A stretch of DNA of 64,000 bases from Odontocerum albicorne (taxonomy: Eukaryota > Arthropoda > Insecta > Trichoptera > Odontoceridae), in the NCBI GenBank assembly GCA_949825065.1, contig OX463848.1:27676699-27740698 (forward strand), in the 5' to 3' direction. Under the pieces are notes generated by a model, which searched no databases, was not told where the DNA came from, and was given only the letters and a program-made list of their open reading frames with translations. Below, one piece after another: positions 33,391 to 43,679 of this stretch. The number at the start of each line of letters is the position of its first letter. The first letter of the stretch is position 1. Position numbers and translations under genes: made by a program.

Positions 33391-35379
33391 AGGTACATTG
33401 TTATTAACCTAGCCGAATATTTCCTTATCTAAGAGAAAACAATTTAAAATTTTGAGATGATAAAAGTATACATCGTTTATGCAGTAATAATTGTTTATCT
33501 TAGGAATTTTAAATGATTCTTTATTGATACTTGAAATATTGGGGTCGTTCGATAAATGTTTTAAAAAACAAAGTTTATACTATTTACGAAATTAATAAAA
33601 AGGGTTTATACTTTATTTTTTACAGGCATAAAAATTTTTTTTTCAATCACAAAAATTTTAAAGAAACTAAACAAAAAGAAACAAAAATTCAAATGAAAAT
33701 AGCAATCAATTTCTTGCAAATGAAAATAGCAAATACATCATATAACGAAAATGAAAATCAACAACAAAAGTGAAAAACATGAAGCATGATAACGCAATCA
33801 AAATGGAAAATCATTTACGTATATCGTATACAAAATAGAAAAAAATATGGTTCAAGTATATCAAAAATAAAAGTTCCAGTGCGGTTTTTAAGTAAAAACT
33901 TATTTCAATTCACCACGAATTCTTTGAAATTGAAATAAAAATAATAAACAAAAATAAACGGGTATGAAAATGTCACACGGGAATATACCACTAAGGTTCA
34001 AAAGTTTCTATCCTGAACAAGTTCGATAGATACCACGTTATCCCCCCCCCCTCCTCCCCAACGCTTCCCCATCCAATACATGGTCAGGCAATGATGTATT
34101 TAAAATTCGATACATCTAATGTTGTTTAAGAAAAATCTTTACTGTAAACAGCATCTAGAGGTAATAGAAACGTCAAACATCTTCTACTTTAGAGAGAATC
34201 TTGACTATCGTGCGATATTTAATTTGTAACATTTCAGAATATAACGAAATAACACTATTTCATCGACTCTAGTTGACATATTGTTGAAGGCAGAGGAATC
34301 AATTTTTAAATGTAACATCACCTGATCATGCTGTTACTGGCCGACGAGGTGTTAGGGGTATGTGAATTGTTAGCAAAACTTTTGAACGATAGTGGTTTGT
34401 GGCTGTTGCATGCTAATGATATGGTAGAATTTGTGGAAAGTTAAAATTAACGATAGTTGTATTGCATGTAAAATAGTAACGACAGGATGAAAGTGAATGT
34501 TGCAAAATCCAGAGTAACTGAAAAAGGGGAAAAGGAAAAGTAAATGTAACAGTTGAATAAAAAAATTAAGATTTAAACGAAGTGAAAAATTTTACTATTT
34601 GAGATGTACTCGTATGTACTCAGACGATGGAAAGCAAATTAAAAATATTCATTTTTAAATAACTCTTTAGTAACCCTCCTCCTTCCACACATGCAAACAC
34701 ACAATAGCGGCGCGTGAAATCCATGGACCATCTAATGTTTCAACAATCAAATAAAGTATGAATGTTCGAGGGAAGAAAATTTAAGATCTGGAAAATGTCC
34801 ATTCATCATATCGCCTCTTGAAACTTATAAATGGGTCACTGCTATTTTAAGGACCTGGAATAATAACCACTTCACATTTTTATCCTTCATCAGAATGTTG
34901 GATATAACAAAATAATAGGGTACTTGGCATTCTACAGAATTCATATTTATTAACTTCTATTTTCTATCGCATATCATTATTTGACTACGGAGTTATTCTT
35001 GTTTTACAAGCCTGCTGTTGAAGACCCTTTTTGGAAGGTTATAGAAATATTTTTTATGATTGGTTTTTAATGTTTATAGCTTATTTTTTTAATAATGAGT
35101 TTTTAACTATTTTTCATTGCGTCCTATACTTTTTTCAAGATAACATACATTTTTTTTAAATAAAAGAAGTTTAGTTGGATGTTTTATATATTTTTTTATA
35201 TTAACATCACTAAATAAATAAAAATAAACATTTGAAGTAAAACATCACATTAAATATGTTTTTTTTTGCAAATGGGTGACATTCATTAAAAGGTTTCGGC
35301 TTTAACTTTTTCGAAATCCATATTATAATATTAAATAATGAATTACTTTTTATTACATTTATCCCAGCAAGATGTGCTG
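33391..35379. other. AT-rich non-coding DNA
   Basis: A C-rich pyrimidine tract lies at about 34041-34060. A TACTCGTA 8-mer is at 34607-34614. No gene recognised. Confidence 0.45.
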
Positions 35380-35452
35380 ATGTGTTCTACCCCCTATTTC
35401 AAGGCTTTCATTCCCCTGAAGAAAACTTTGAGATGAGAGGTAGAAACACATG
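35380..35452. repeat. Hairpin, arms about 30 bp
   Basis: Left arm ATGTGTTCTACCCCCTATTT then CAAGGCTTTC. On the reverse strand the right arm reads ATGTGTTTCTACCTCTCATC then TCAAAGTTTTC. Loop about 35411-35421. Shares the 15-mer TTTCAAGGCTTTCAT with 25739-25753 and a general layout with the foldback at 24377-24686. Confidence 0.7.
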
Positions 35453-35828
35453 TCAGAGAAATTAAGTTTTATATTGGTACAACAAAGAGATTTATTTTTT
35501 AAAATCTGAAGTTCAATTTAGAAACCCCACCGAATAATTTTAGGTGGGAATTAATAAAAAGCTGATTTTCAATAATGAATAACATGTTTAACATTTAACA
35601 GACTAATTGACATCGGCTATAATGCAACCGATGTTTAAACTGAAATATTGTTCATTACGCCTTATATGTACTTAGATTGAAACATTCAACAGTGGAAAAC
35701 CCTGAAGTAGTTTTTCTGCTGCAGCATTTAAGTAGCGGCGCGATATTTGAAACATTTAATAAAAAAGAATGACTCAATTTATTTGACAATGCAGAATCTT
35801 CAGAATATTTCTTTCAAATACTCGTAGA

Positions 35829-35930
35829 TTACCTACGGGTTTAGAGGCTCTTTCAAATTGGGTACCAACGTGGATTGGAAGAGACTGTCACCTTGCGAAA
35901 AACCAACCAGTTTGTATTATATACTAATAT
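35829..35930 (+). mobile_element. SINE type 1, tail half
   Basis: CGTGGATTGGAAGAGACTGT and AACCAACCAGTTTGTATTAT match the SINE tail; GGGTTTAGAGGCTC may be what is left of the head. The 8-mer TACTCGTA at 35819-35826 lies at its left border. Confidence 0.5.
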
Positions 35931-36267
35931 AACGAGAGAATTGTATAAATGATTTATATTATACATTGAGCACTTTCATGCAAATGCATCTAACGGGTAT
36001 ATTGTATTATAATTGGTTCACTGAAATGCTGTTCGACATAAGATTGGCAGTGTTTAGTAATCAATTACAATGTCTTTAAACTTCCATAGTATTAATGCTT
36101 TAACTATAAATAATATATGACGGATATATGCCTGTTAATATTTCATGATCAATCATTAATGATATCCGTGTTCGCTTTTAAAGCTTTTTGGATGAAAAGT
36201 AATAAGTTCAATGCCAAAAATTGAAATAAAAGACAAGATTCAAGTAAAATAGTGACAAAGATAAGCA
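35931..36267. other. AT-rich non-coding DNA, left flank of the LTR element
   Basis: No gene recognised. Ends at the target-site duplication ATTGT (36267-36271). Confidence 0.5.
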
Positions 36268-36681
36268 TTGTTGTTAGGATATGTTATTTTGGCAGAACAA
36301 TTCCCATAAGAATTCCATGTGGTAATTATACCCACTTGATATTTATCGTCCAACCGTTTCTTTTCTGACTCACGAACGCAAATCAAAGCGTGAGTTGTCA
36401 ACGGATTTCATTATGAAATAATGGTATGACATTCTTAGCCATCAAAGTTAATGGGCCCATAACCAATCCAGCTTTAATCTACCCAAAGGACGGTTGAGTT
36501 TTTATTTCGGAATCGTCTTTCTTTTATCGCTGGGAACGGTATGTGGCAAATAACTATGCAGTGCTTGAAACAAGGACTGCCTTGTGTGAAGACCGTTAAA
36601 CGTTATATCATGTAAAGAAACCGATTTTCTTCGGTTTCTAACGAGATCCATTCAAACGTAATCAGAGAATTCAGGCGCCTC

Positions 36682-36708
36682 TGACGTCAGAGTCTCACCA
36701 TATAAATT
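36682..36708 (+). promoter_or_regulatory. LTR promoter: CRE-type palindrome plus TATA box
   Basis: TGACGTCA at 36682-36689 is a perfect CRE/ATF-type palindrome. TATAAATT at 36701-36708 is a TATA box 11 bases further on. Transcription would be expected to start about 25-30 bases downstream, near GGCATTCCTGCCGC. This would place the U3/R boundary around 36730. Inferred from motifs only. Confidence 0.6.
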
Positions 36709-37427
36709 ACGGTAGAGCGTGCTTCCCGGCATTCCTGCCGCAGTGTTCTACCAGTCAAAAGCTATTGTTCTTAGCACTGGCTGTTGAAATTGTTTCCAAA
36801 TATTTTAAAGTATTTCTTTAAACTAAAGTGTTCACTTCAACTCAATGAGAGTTACTGATTCAACTATCGATCTCCATCTAACGGACGATATTGACATTGA
36901 CGTCTGACTTTACGATTCGCTGAGTCAAGTTGTTCTGACGAAGCTTGGGAGTGCGCGGTGAGTCCAGAAGTCTCCCGCCCCGGTCCAGGAGAGACTACCT
37001 TCACTCTCCACTCGAGTTATCCCGTCGGTTCACGCCTTGAGGACCTAATCGCCTACTTACACGACGGCTAGCTTCACTTCAAGGATCCTGTGATTGCAGC
37101 ATAATGCCTGAGAGGCCTATAGGAGTCTACCTGTGTCATACGCCTAGCGCTGAACGTTGAGAAGACAGTGTGTCCATTGATATTGAAGTAAGGTGACTTT
37201 GATTATTTGTTTTGCTTGTCCCGTCTTGGTGATATCTAAGTAAATTGATATTTTATTAGGCACCCTGTGGGTGGATCCAGTTGACACAGATCCGCCACAA
37301 ACTATTGTGGACTATCCCCTCTAATATATTACTTCGTCTGCCTCTCCTTCTGAAAGGATAGCGGGGTAGCAGAATATTAGTCTGCTCAATTTAAGTGATC
37401 TGAAAGCTATCAGCTAGTCAAGATCAA

Positions 37428-37433
37428 ATAAAT
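37428..37433 (+). terminator. Candidate poly(A) signal AATAAA in the 5' LTR
   Basis: AATAAATAAC is the first AATAAA downstream of the proposed start site. Another AATAAATAAA lies near the LTR end (37901-37913). Which one is used in the 3' LTR cannot be told from sequence. Confidence 0.35.
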
Positions 37434-37933
37434 AACTAATTCTCAGCAAATATGTGTTTCATTGTATGTTTTACCTTTCCAAGCACTGACTACCGACAAT
37501 TCCTATCCATCGACCCGGAGATCTTCTAGAATCTTGCTATATTTCTACCGATCTGAGCTGGCCAATAGAAGTAATAGTATAAAATAGAAAACCCTCCAAG
37601 ATGTTGCTTTATGTAAACATTTGAGTCAATTATAAACCATATATATATTATGTTGACGTTTAGGCACGGTGACCTAGGTCAAGGACTAATAACCATAAAA
37701 GTAATGGTTAAAACGAAACAGAATCAGTTGTTGTAATCCGAAACTCCAGCTCGGGGCTGGACAAGGTCGAGCGACCAATTCCGTCAAGCGACCGGGCGCC
37801 GCTTGAAAAGGAAGTGAATTGAGTTAGGAATAATTTTATTTTGAAAAATTGATATACATACATTGGTAACATCTAGGGTTGGAGATAATATATAATAAAT
37901 AAATACAGGGAAAAGATAAGCAGAACCCTAATA

Positions 37934-38661
37934 CTGACGCACACAACGTGGGGCCATTTGAAGGAGTCAGAGCTTGGAGGGTATAATTGATTTTTTTTTA
38001 TATTTTTACATATGTTATTTGAATATTTTGTGTATTGTTGTTTTGTTGTATTGTATATTGTGTATAACTCGGTAAAGAATTGAAGGAAATTGGCGGGAAT
38101 TTAATTTGATGCTACGAGACGGCACTGGTTTGGCAGTAAAAAATATGTGCGACGGAAAAAGTAAAACGGGAATAAATTCAGTTTACAGTCTATCTCACTG
38201 AACTTGAACTCAACAATAAAGGAAAAAATAATTAGTAAACGTCTTATTTTGTTCAAGTGATTATCGTGTGGTATTTGATTGGGTAAAGGGAATGGAGCGG
38301 TTTAGTTTCAGTGAGTAGCAGGTCTAGAAATAAAAAAATAAATAAAAATTGGTGGTGTTTTATCGTGCCACTGGTTTATATAGTTGTTTTGCCTATATAA
38401 TAGATCAATTAGTTTGCGAGAATTGGAAAGTGTAGTATTACAATAAAAGAGTTCGCTTATGGAAATAGATCCGGTTTAGGAATTCTTCAAGGAACAAAAT
38501 AGGATTTTGTTTCTTTAGTTACGTTTTTTCAAACGATAATTAGCGTACAAGAATTATTGTTGTAAATAAGGAAACAAGGAATTAACAGCGTGGCCTAGAG
38601 TCTTTGGGACTCTCAATTTTTAAATAAGACTATTCCTCCTGTTATTGGTGGATAGGGATTC
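37934..38661 (+). other. Retroelement leader between 5' LTR and gag
   Basis: The LTR is followed directly by CTGACGCACACAACGTGGGG, where the tRNA primer-binding site should lie. AACGTGGGG-type sequence is common just inside LTRs, but I cannot assign a tRNA. The rest of the 728-base leader is non-coding and would hold the packaging signal if one exists. Confidence 0.5.
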
Positions 38662-39579
38662 ATGATGAGTGACATTCAAAGTATTTTTAGGGCAACCAAG
38701 GAAGGGGAAATCACTCCGAGTGACCGATTACCTCCTTTAGGAATTAACTTCTCGTCGTGGCCAGTTGATCCGTATAATGGTTCTGGTAGTATTCGAGAGT
38801 TTTTGGTAAGACTAGAGGAAATAGCGCGCGCACGTAGGTTCGATGTCGATTCACTTTCGCCTGTTCTCCCAGAGTTCTTGCGTGATAGAGCACTGACCTT
38901 TTTTAGAGTTACGTATAGGGACCATATGGAATGGGTCACGTTGAAAGCTTATTTTTTGGAAAGGTTCGAGTCCGGAAGCTTCATGGTAGATCGGAAATTG
39001 GAGATTTTGGTGTCCAGCCAAGGGCCAGAGGAATCTTCATCAGATTATATCTTTAGGATATTGGAATTAAATAAATCACTGGACTCTGTCCTGACAGAGG
39101 TCGAACTTTTACAAATATTTAAACGAGGACTTCACACTGGATTTAGTCCAGTCCTTGTCACTGCTCAGCCCACATCAGTTGAAGAGCTGATGAGATTATG
39201 TTCCTCGTTTGAGCAGATAAATAAGAGCAGCAAGGTGCTGACTCGGTCATTTTATTCAAGGCTTAAGTCCATTGCACGTAAAAGCAATAGCAAAAGATCG
39301 GCGTCTAATCTGTGTTTTTTCTGTGGTCGGCCGAATCATTTTGCCAGAAGCTGTCCATATGGGATGCGTAATCAGGAAGGAAATAGAGGGTCGCCTGGTA
39401 ATTACCGGAGTAATAAATCTGAATCGTTAGCACACAGAAGGCCAGTAGTTGTGGAAAGGCATTCCTTGAGAAGGAGGAATGAGAAGAATAATTTGTGTTT
39501 TCGCTGTGGGCGCCCGGGTCACTTCGCACGTATCTGCCCGCACAACTGTCGTAGTCTTGAAGGCGACAGAAGGTCGTAA
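38662..39579 (+). CDS. gag: Gag protein of the LTR retrotransposon, 305 aa, two CCHC zinc knuckles
   Basis: Intact from ATGATG at 38662 to TAA at 39577-39579. Residues 20-190 are a helical Gag-like region, with WPVDPYNGSGSIREFLVRLE, then FLRDRALTFFR and LKAYFLERFESG. This is the layout of the retrotransposon Gag (capsid-like) domain. A basic stretch follows (residues 195-215), then two nucleocapsid-type zinc knuckles of form C-x2-C-x4-H-x4-C: C218-C221-H226-C231 and C279-C282-H287-C292, both starting C-F and containing GRP.HFAR. Such Gags assemble particles and bind element RNA in the cytoplasm. The protein ends soon after the second knuckle, with no frameshift or read-through into a protease. 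It is the only long intact frame in the element, suggesting its product is under selection or the copy is very young. The family resembles Ty3/gypsy-type Gag, at moderate confidence. Confidence 0.92.
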   Translation: MMSDIQSIFRATKEGEITPSDRLPPLGINFSSWPVDPYNGSGSIREFLVRLEEIARARRFDVDSLSPVLPEFLRDRALTFFRVTYRDHMEWVTLKAYFLERFESGSFMVDRKLEILVSSQGPEESSSDYIFRILELNKSLDSVLTEVELLQIFKRGLHTGFSPVLVTAQPTSVEELMRLCSSFEQINKSSKVLTRSFYSRLKSIARKSNSKRSASNLCFFCGRPNHFARSCPYGMRNQEGNRGSPGNYRSNKSESLAHRRPVVVERHSLRRRNEKNNLCFRCGRPGHFARICPHNCRSLEGDRRS

Positions 39580-41861
39580 ATAATTAACCGAAATATGAAA
39601 CAGGGCCGAGCTCACAGTTGGGTGTAGAAGTGGACATGTCGCGCCTTCCGATAGAATTTTGGAGTTCAACAAAAATAAATAAATTTGATGAGTAGTTCAG
39701 GCATTCTTTGGGAATTATGAGGTTTATAGTAATTTATGGATGACTCATTGAACAAAGGATTATCCTTGCCAATAGCGCATTGTAGAATGAACTAGTTGTT
39801 CTTGATCAAGGGGACCAGGGTTCTGTACCTTGATGGCTTGATGATATGCAAACAGGACTGGGAGTCTTGGAGATAATTAATTATTGTCTTTATTGATCTC
39901 AAGTAAAAGCTTGAGGGGTATAATTCTTGCGTTTTTTTCCCCGTATCTTGTTATCTGCCATGTATATGTCTTATTATCCTGAATTGTATTTTTTTGTTGC
40001 ATCAATTGTATTCATTATTTCATTTCTGTTGGTATTGCATTGTATTATGCCTATGTATTGTATTTGGTATTGTGTTCCTTTTTGAGGTTACCTTCTAGAC
40101 GTATGGCTATAATTGTTTATGCCTGCGCGTGTATTAGGAAGCCGTACTACAGGGTTATACAAATCCGAATTTTGCGATGATGCATACAAGTGTCTAGGAC
40201 ATCTTACGTACCGCGACGAACTCAGGAGGGATCCTAGTAGAGAATAATACTGTAGAAGTTTCATAACCAGCGGCATGGTAAATAATTTAGAATTTTACTC
40301 GTATTATAGTTACTTCAGTTTAGTTTTCGAAACAACGCCTAGCTTCGCGGTAAGCTCGCCAGCCATAAGCTTCATGATACCGCAGATGCAATAGGAACCT
40401 AGATCGCTGATTAATTATTACGCGTATGTCACCAAAGGGCGAAAAACTTTGATTTTTTTCCTCTCGCAAGGGTATTATACACCCTGATTTTTAGAACGTC
40501 TACATATATAACGCGTTGTGACAACCTTAATGTGCTTAGGCAAGAAATCAGAAACCTTAGTACACATGTCTGTATACAAGCGAGCTAGTATACCATGCGG
40601 TATTGAAGCATATGTTCGTTTAACCTCCTTCATCGGGAGTGGAGCATGTTTTCACGGTGCTGGCCGTAGTATAAAGTTGGCAAGTTGTTTAAACTTCCTC
40701 TTTGAGATGGCGTCATCGAAAACTATTAGTTAAGGATATATGAGGAATAAATATCCCCGCCGTGATCCGCATCATATAAGTACAGCTGAGGGTGATGAGG
40801 CTAGTCCCCTCTGCTGAAAATTAGTGGATTCCTAGAATCATATGAGATCACGGATAAAGGTTAGCAACATTAATTACCATCCGCAGAAGACTAGTATAGG
40901 AGAGGTTTAATTCCTCATTAATTACGTATTCGTCACAAGTGGTTTAGAGTAAACCAATGTGAGTGATGCGAACACTTAGGAAAGGATCTGTTCATGCCTC
41001 AATGATACTGTGAGAGTAGCAAGATGAGTTCACCTTTCTTCTCTTTGGCATAATCTCTACCCTGCACCTCATGGGTCGTTCTCCGAATAGAGGGGCCGTG
41101 CCGGAAGAACGTTTTGTTTGCACTTCTTGCGATAACCAATGCATTAAGACAAAAGGAACAACCTTTAGGTTAAAGATACAGATAGGTTGTGGCAGGCTGG
41201 AAGCTAAGCGCTGCTTGGTGTAGTTTACACTTAGGTTATAAACCACCTAGTTGGACATGTGGTTTTCTTTTTCCTAAATTGCCAGCGGATGTATTTCAGC
41301 ACCATAAATTTGGCACCTTGGGTTGTCAGGAAAATTGGTCTTTAAGTAAATTCATTGCATTATTTACTAACTATCTGGCCTTCGGTAGATAGTTAGAATT
41401 CTCGTCAATGACACAGTCAAGGTGGATTTGTTACGCCATATTGATAATTGACGAAAGGAGCTAGCCGTTGGGGCAAATTAATGATAGTTCAGTCTGTCAT
41501 GTTGGGTTTCCACATTTTTCCCAAAAAGAAAAAAAATATGGTGGCGCATACAGATCTTGGCCTGACAGCTCCTGGTGAGTTTGCTGATGGTCTTGGCTCG
41601 TGTAGTAGGTCTGCCGATCGGACTAGGACTTTAATGTCATTTTTAGGTAGCTATGTGTCCCTCTTTACTGTTATCTGTTTCTGTCCTCCGTCGAGGGTGT
41701 TCTCTGGGTACATGTCGTATGTGGATGAACGTCAGTCAGCGCTATGAAAGGGAAAGCTGATGGGGTTTGGATAGTGCTGATGGGGATGGCTGAATGTAGG
41801 ATTTGCTGTGTACCACGGGGGAGGCTTTCGATGGAGCATACTTGAATTGTATGGCTATTGC
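39580..41861 (+). other. Retroelement interior downstream of gag, no pol
   Basis: All frames are closed at short intervals; the longest open stretches are 60-100 codons on either strand with no protease (DTG/DSG), reverse transcriptase (Y-x-DD), RNase H or integrase (HHCC, DDE) motif. Because the LTRs are identical, there has been no time for pol to decay here. It was absent, or already a relic, when this copy inserted. Origin of the filler is unknown. One TACTCGTA 8-mer is at 40296-40303. Confidence 0.7.
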
Positions 41862-42857
41862 CGGTTGAGTTTGTGTATGTGCACCCAGGTCTGGGTGAGC
41901 AGACGCTCGTGGCACCACCGGTACCCGGATGTCCATAGTATTGTGTGTGGACATCATGTGAATCTTGGCTCCGTCCGTTGGGTCTGCGGCCGTCGCACCG
42001 AAGACATAGGTGGACGCTCATGGCACCATCGGTACCCGGATGTCCACAGTATTATGTGTAAACATCATGTGAATCTTGGCTCCGTCCGGGGTGTGTATGG
42101 GCGTCACACTGATGATATTGGTTGGCACCGGTTGAGTTTGTGTATGTGCACCCAGGTCTAGGTGAGCAGACGCTCGTGGCACCATCGGTACCCGGATGTC
42201 CATAGTATTGTGTGTGGACATCATGTGAATCTTGGCTCCGTCCGTTGGGTCTGCGGCCGTCGCACCGAAGACATAGGTGGACGCTCATGGCACCATCGGT
42301 ACCCGGATGTCCACAGTATTATGTGTAAACATCATGTGAATCTTGGCTCCGTCCGGGGTGTGTATGGGCGTCACACTGATGATATTGGTTGGCACGAGAC
42401 GGCTTGGAGTCGTCTGATATCTGACATGTGTACGTACTCACTGCACTGTCAACTTGAATAGTAAGGGTTGTGGAGAATGCTCCAACCCATCAGCGAATGG
42501 CTTACGGATGGCCTTTATTCATCCAGTGAGAGGTTATCAGATGGCCTATATACATCTCGAGGTTGTTGAGTTGGACTCCAACAATGGGCGTCATGAACCC
42601 AGATTGGCATGTGCACCAGAGTCCAGGTGGGCAGATGCTCGTGGCCCCATCGGTACCCGGATGTCCATAGTATTGTGTGTGGACATCATGTGAATCTTGG
42701 CTCCGTCCGTTGGGTCTGCGGCCGTCGCACCGACGACATAGGTGGATGCTCATGGCACCATCGGTACCCGGATGTCCACAGTATTATGTGTAAACATCAT
42801 GTGAATCTTGGCTCCGTCCGGGGTGTGTATGGGCGTCACACCGATAATATTGGCTAG
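41862..42857 (+). repeat. Two-level tandem repeat inside the LTR element
   Basis: Three composite units of up to 267 bp (about 41862-42128, 42129-42395, 42609-42857), each made of two related halves offset by exactly 111 bp. Halves share GGCACCATCGGTACCCGGAT, then GTCCA(T/C)AGTATT, ACATCATGTGAATCTTGGCT and CCGTCCG. Half A continues GTTGGGTCTGCGGCCGTCGC; half B continues GGGGTGTGTATGGGCGTCAC. The half anchors (GGCACC or GGCCCC) are at 41911, 42022, 42178, 42289, 42643 and 42754. About 210 bp of unrelated sequence separates units two and three. Frames through it are open on both strands only because the period is a multiple of three. Confidence 0.9.
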
Positions 42858-43679
42858 CACGCGAATGTTCACCAAAGGGATGACGATCCTGGAGGAAATA
42901 TTATTGTAAACACATATTTGCTGTAAAATATTACCTAGTGTAACTATCTCCGTTCTCAGTCTTAAGTCTGGTTGAGACCTATAGTTGGAGGTCACGCACC
43001 ATATGTGGTGTCCCAGAATTTTGTAAGTAAAGAAAAAAAAATTTATTCCTTTTGTCTATGTATCTTATATCCTCAATATTGCAAAGAAATTGTATCTTTC
43101 AATATCAAAAAAATCACCAGGCAGGCAGGTGGAGACTCACCTTACTTCCTTAATTAAAGTATTATGTTAAATACATAACACAGTGCCCCTAAGTGCAGAC
43201 AGTCCGAGCCGGCTCTGGGGGAAGCCGTAGTGAACTAACATATTAGTAATAGGTATCTTGAAATGTTATGAACATTACTCTTGTAACCATATTGTCTTTG
43301 TAATTTTAATGTTTGTTGTAAAATAAAATAATTATTATGTGTAACCATGTCGAGGGGAAGGCGATAATGGATAATATTCTTCTGTATTGTGCTTTTTTCT
43401 ATAAAATGTTTTACTATTTGCAGGTGTTCTTAGATAGGGAACCCCTGGGAGTAGTCTTTGCGGTTTTCTACTCCCGGTTAGCAAATGCTGGGGGAAATCA
43501 AATCGTCCGCAAACGTATCCAGCATGACCCAGTAACGTCATGTTCCTTAGCATAGTGTCTAATCTTTGTTTCGGCAGATGGGTGTATGACCAATTGACAC
43601 AGGGCCGTATTCGGTACTTGAAAGAAAAAAAAAAAATTTTTTTTTTTAATTTTTTTTTGTTCCGTAACATAGAATGGAG
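42858..43679 (+). other. 3' interior of the LTR element
   Basis: Non-coding. A long A-run and T-run pair is at 43621-43660. The bases before the 3' LTR read AGAATGGAG (43671-43679), the best candidate polypurine tract for plus-strand priming, although short and broken by a T. Confidence 0.5.

Larger units (their letters stand above)
36272..37933 (+). repeat. 5' LTR (1662 bp)
   Basis: Starts TGTTAGG and ends CCTAATA. Every block I compared with the 3' LTR at +7408 is identical and no length change is present. Identical LTRs mean a recent insertion, since both are copied from one template. Long for an LTR; most are a few hundred bp. Confidence 0.95.

Noticed and set aside
39305..39672. Reverse-strand frames of 74 and 81 codons across the gag gene end
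   Set aside because: They overlap the well-supported gag frame and have no recognisable features.
41671..42857. Several overlapping open frames of 70-117 codons on both strands
   Set aside because: They arise because the tandem repeat period is a multiple of three; no protein motif, and frames exist on both strands equally.
43621..43660. Long A-run/T-run pair as a polypurine tract for the 3' LTR
   Set aside because: It ends about 20-40 bases before the LTR, whereas the polypurine tract must abut it; AGAATGGAG is the better candidate.
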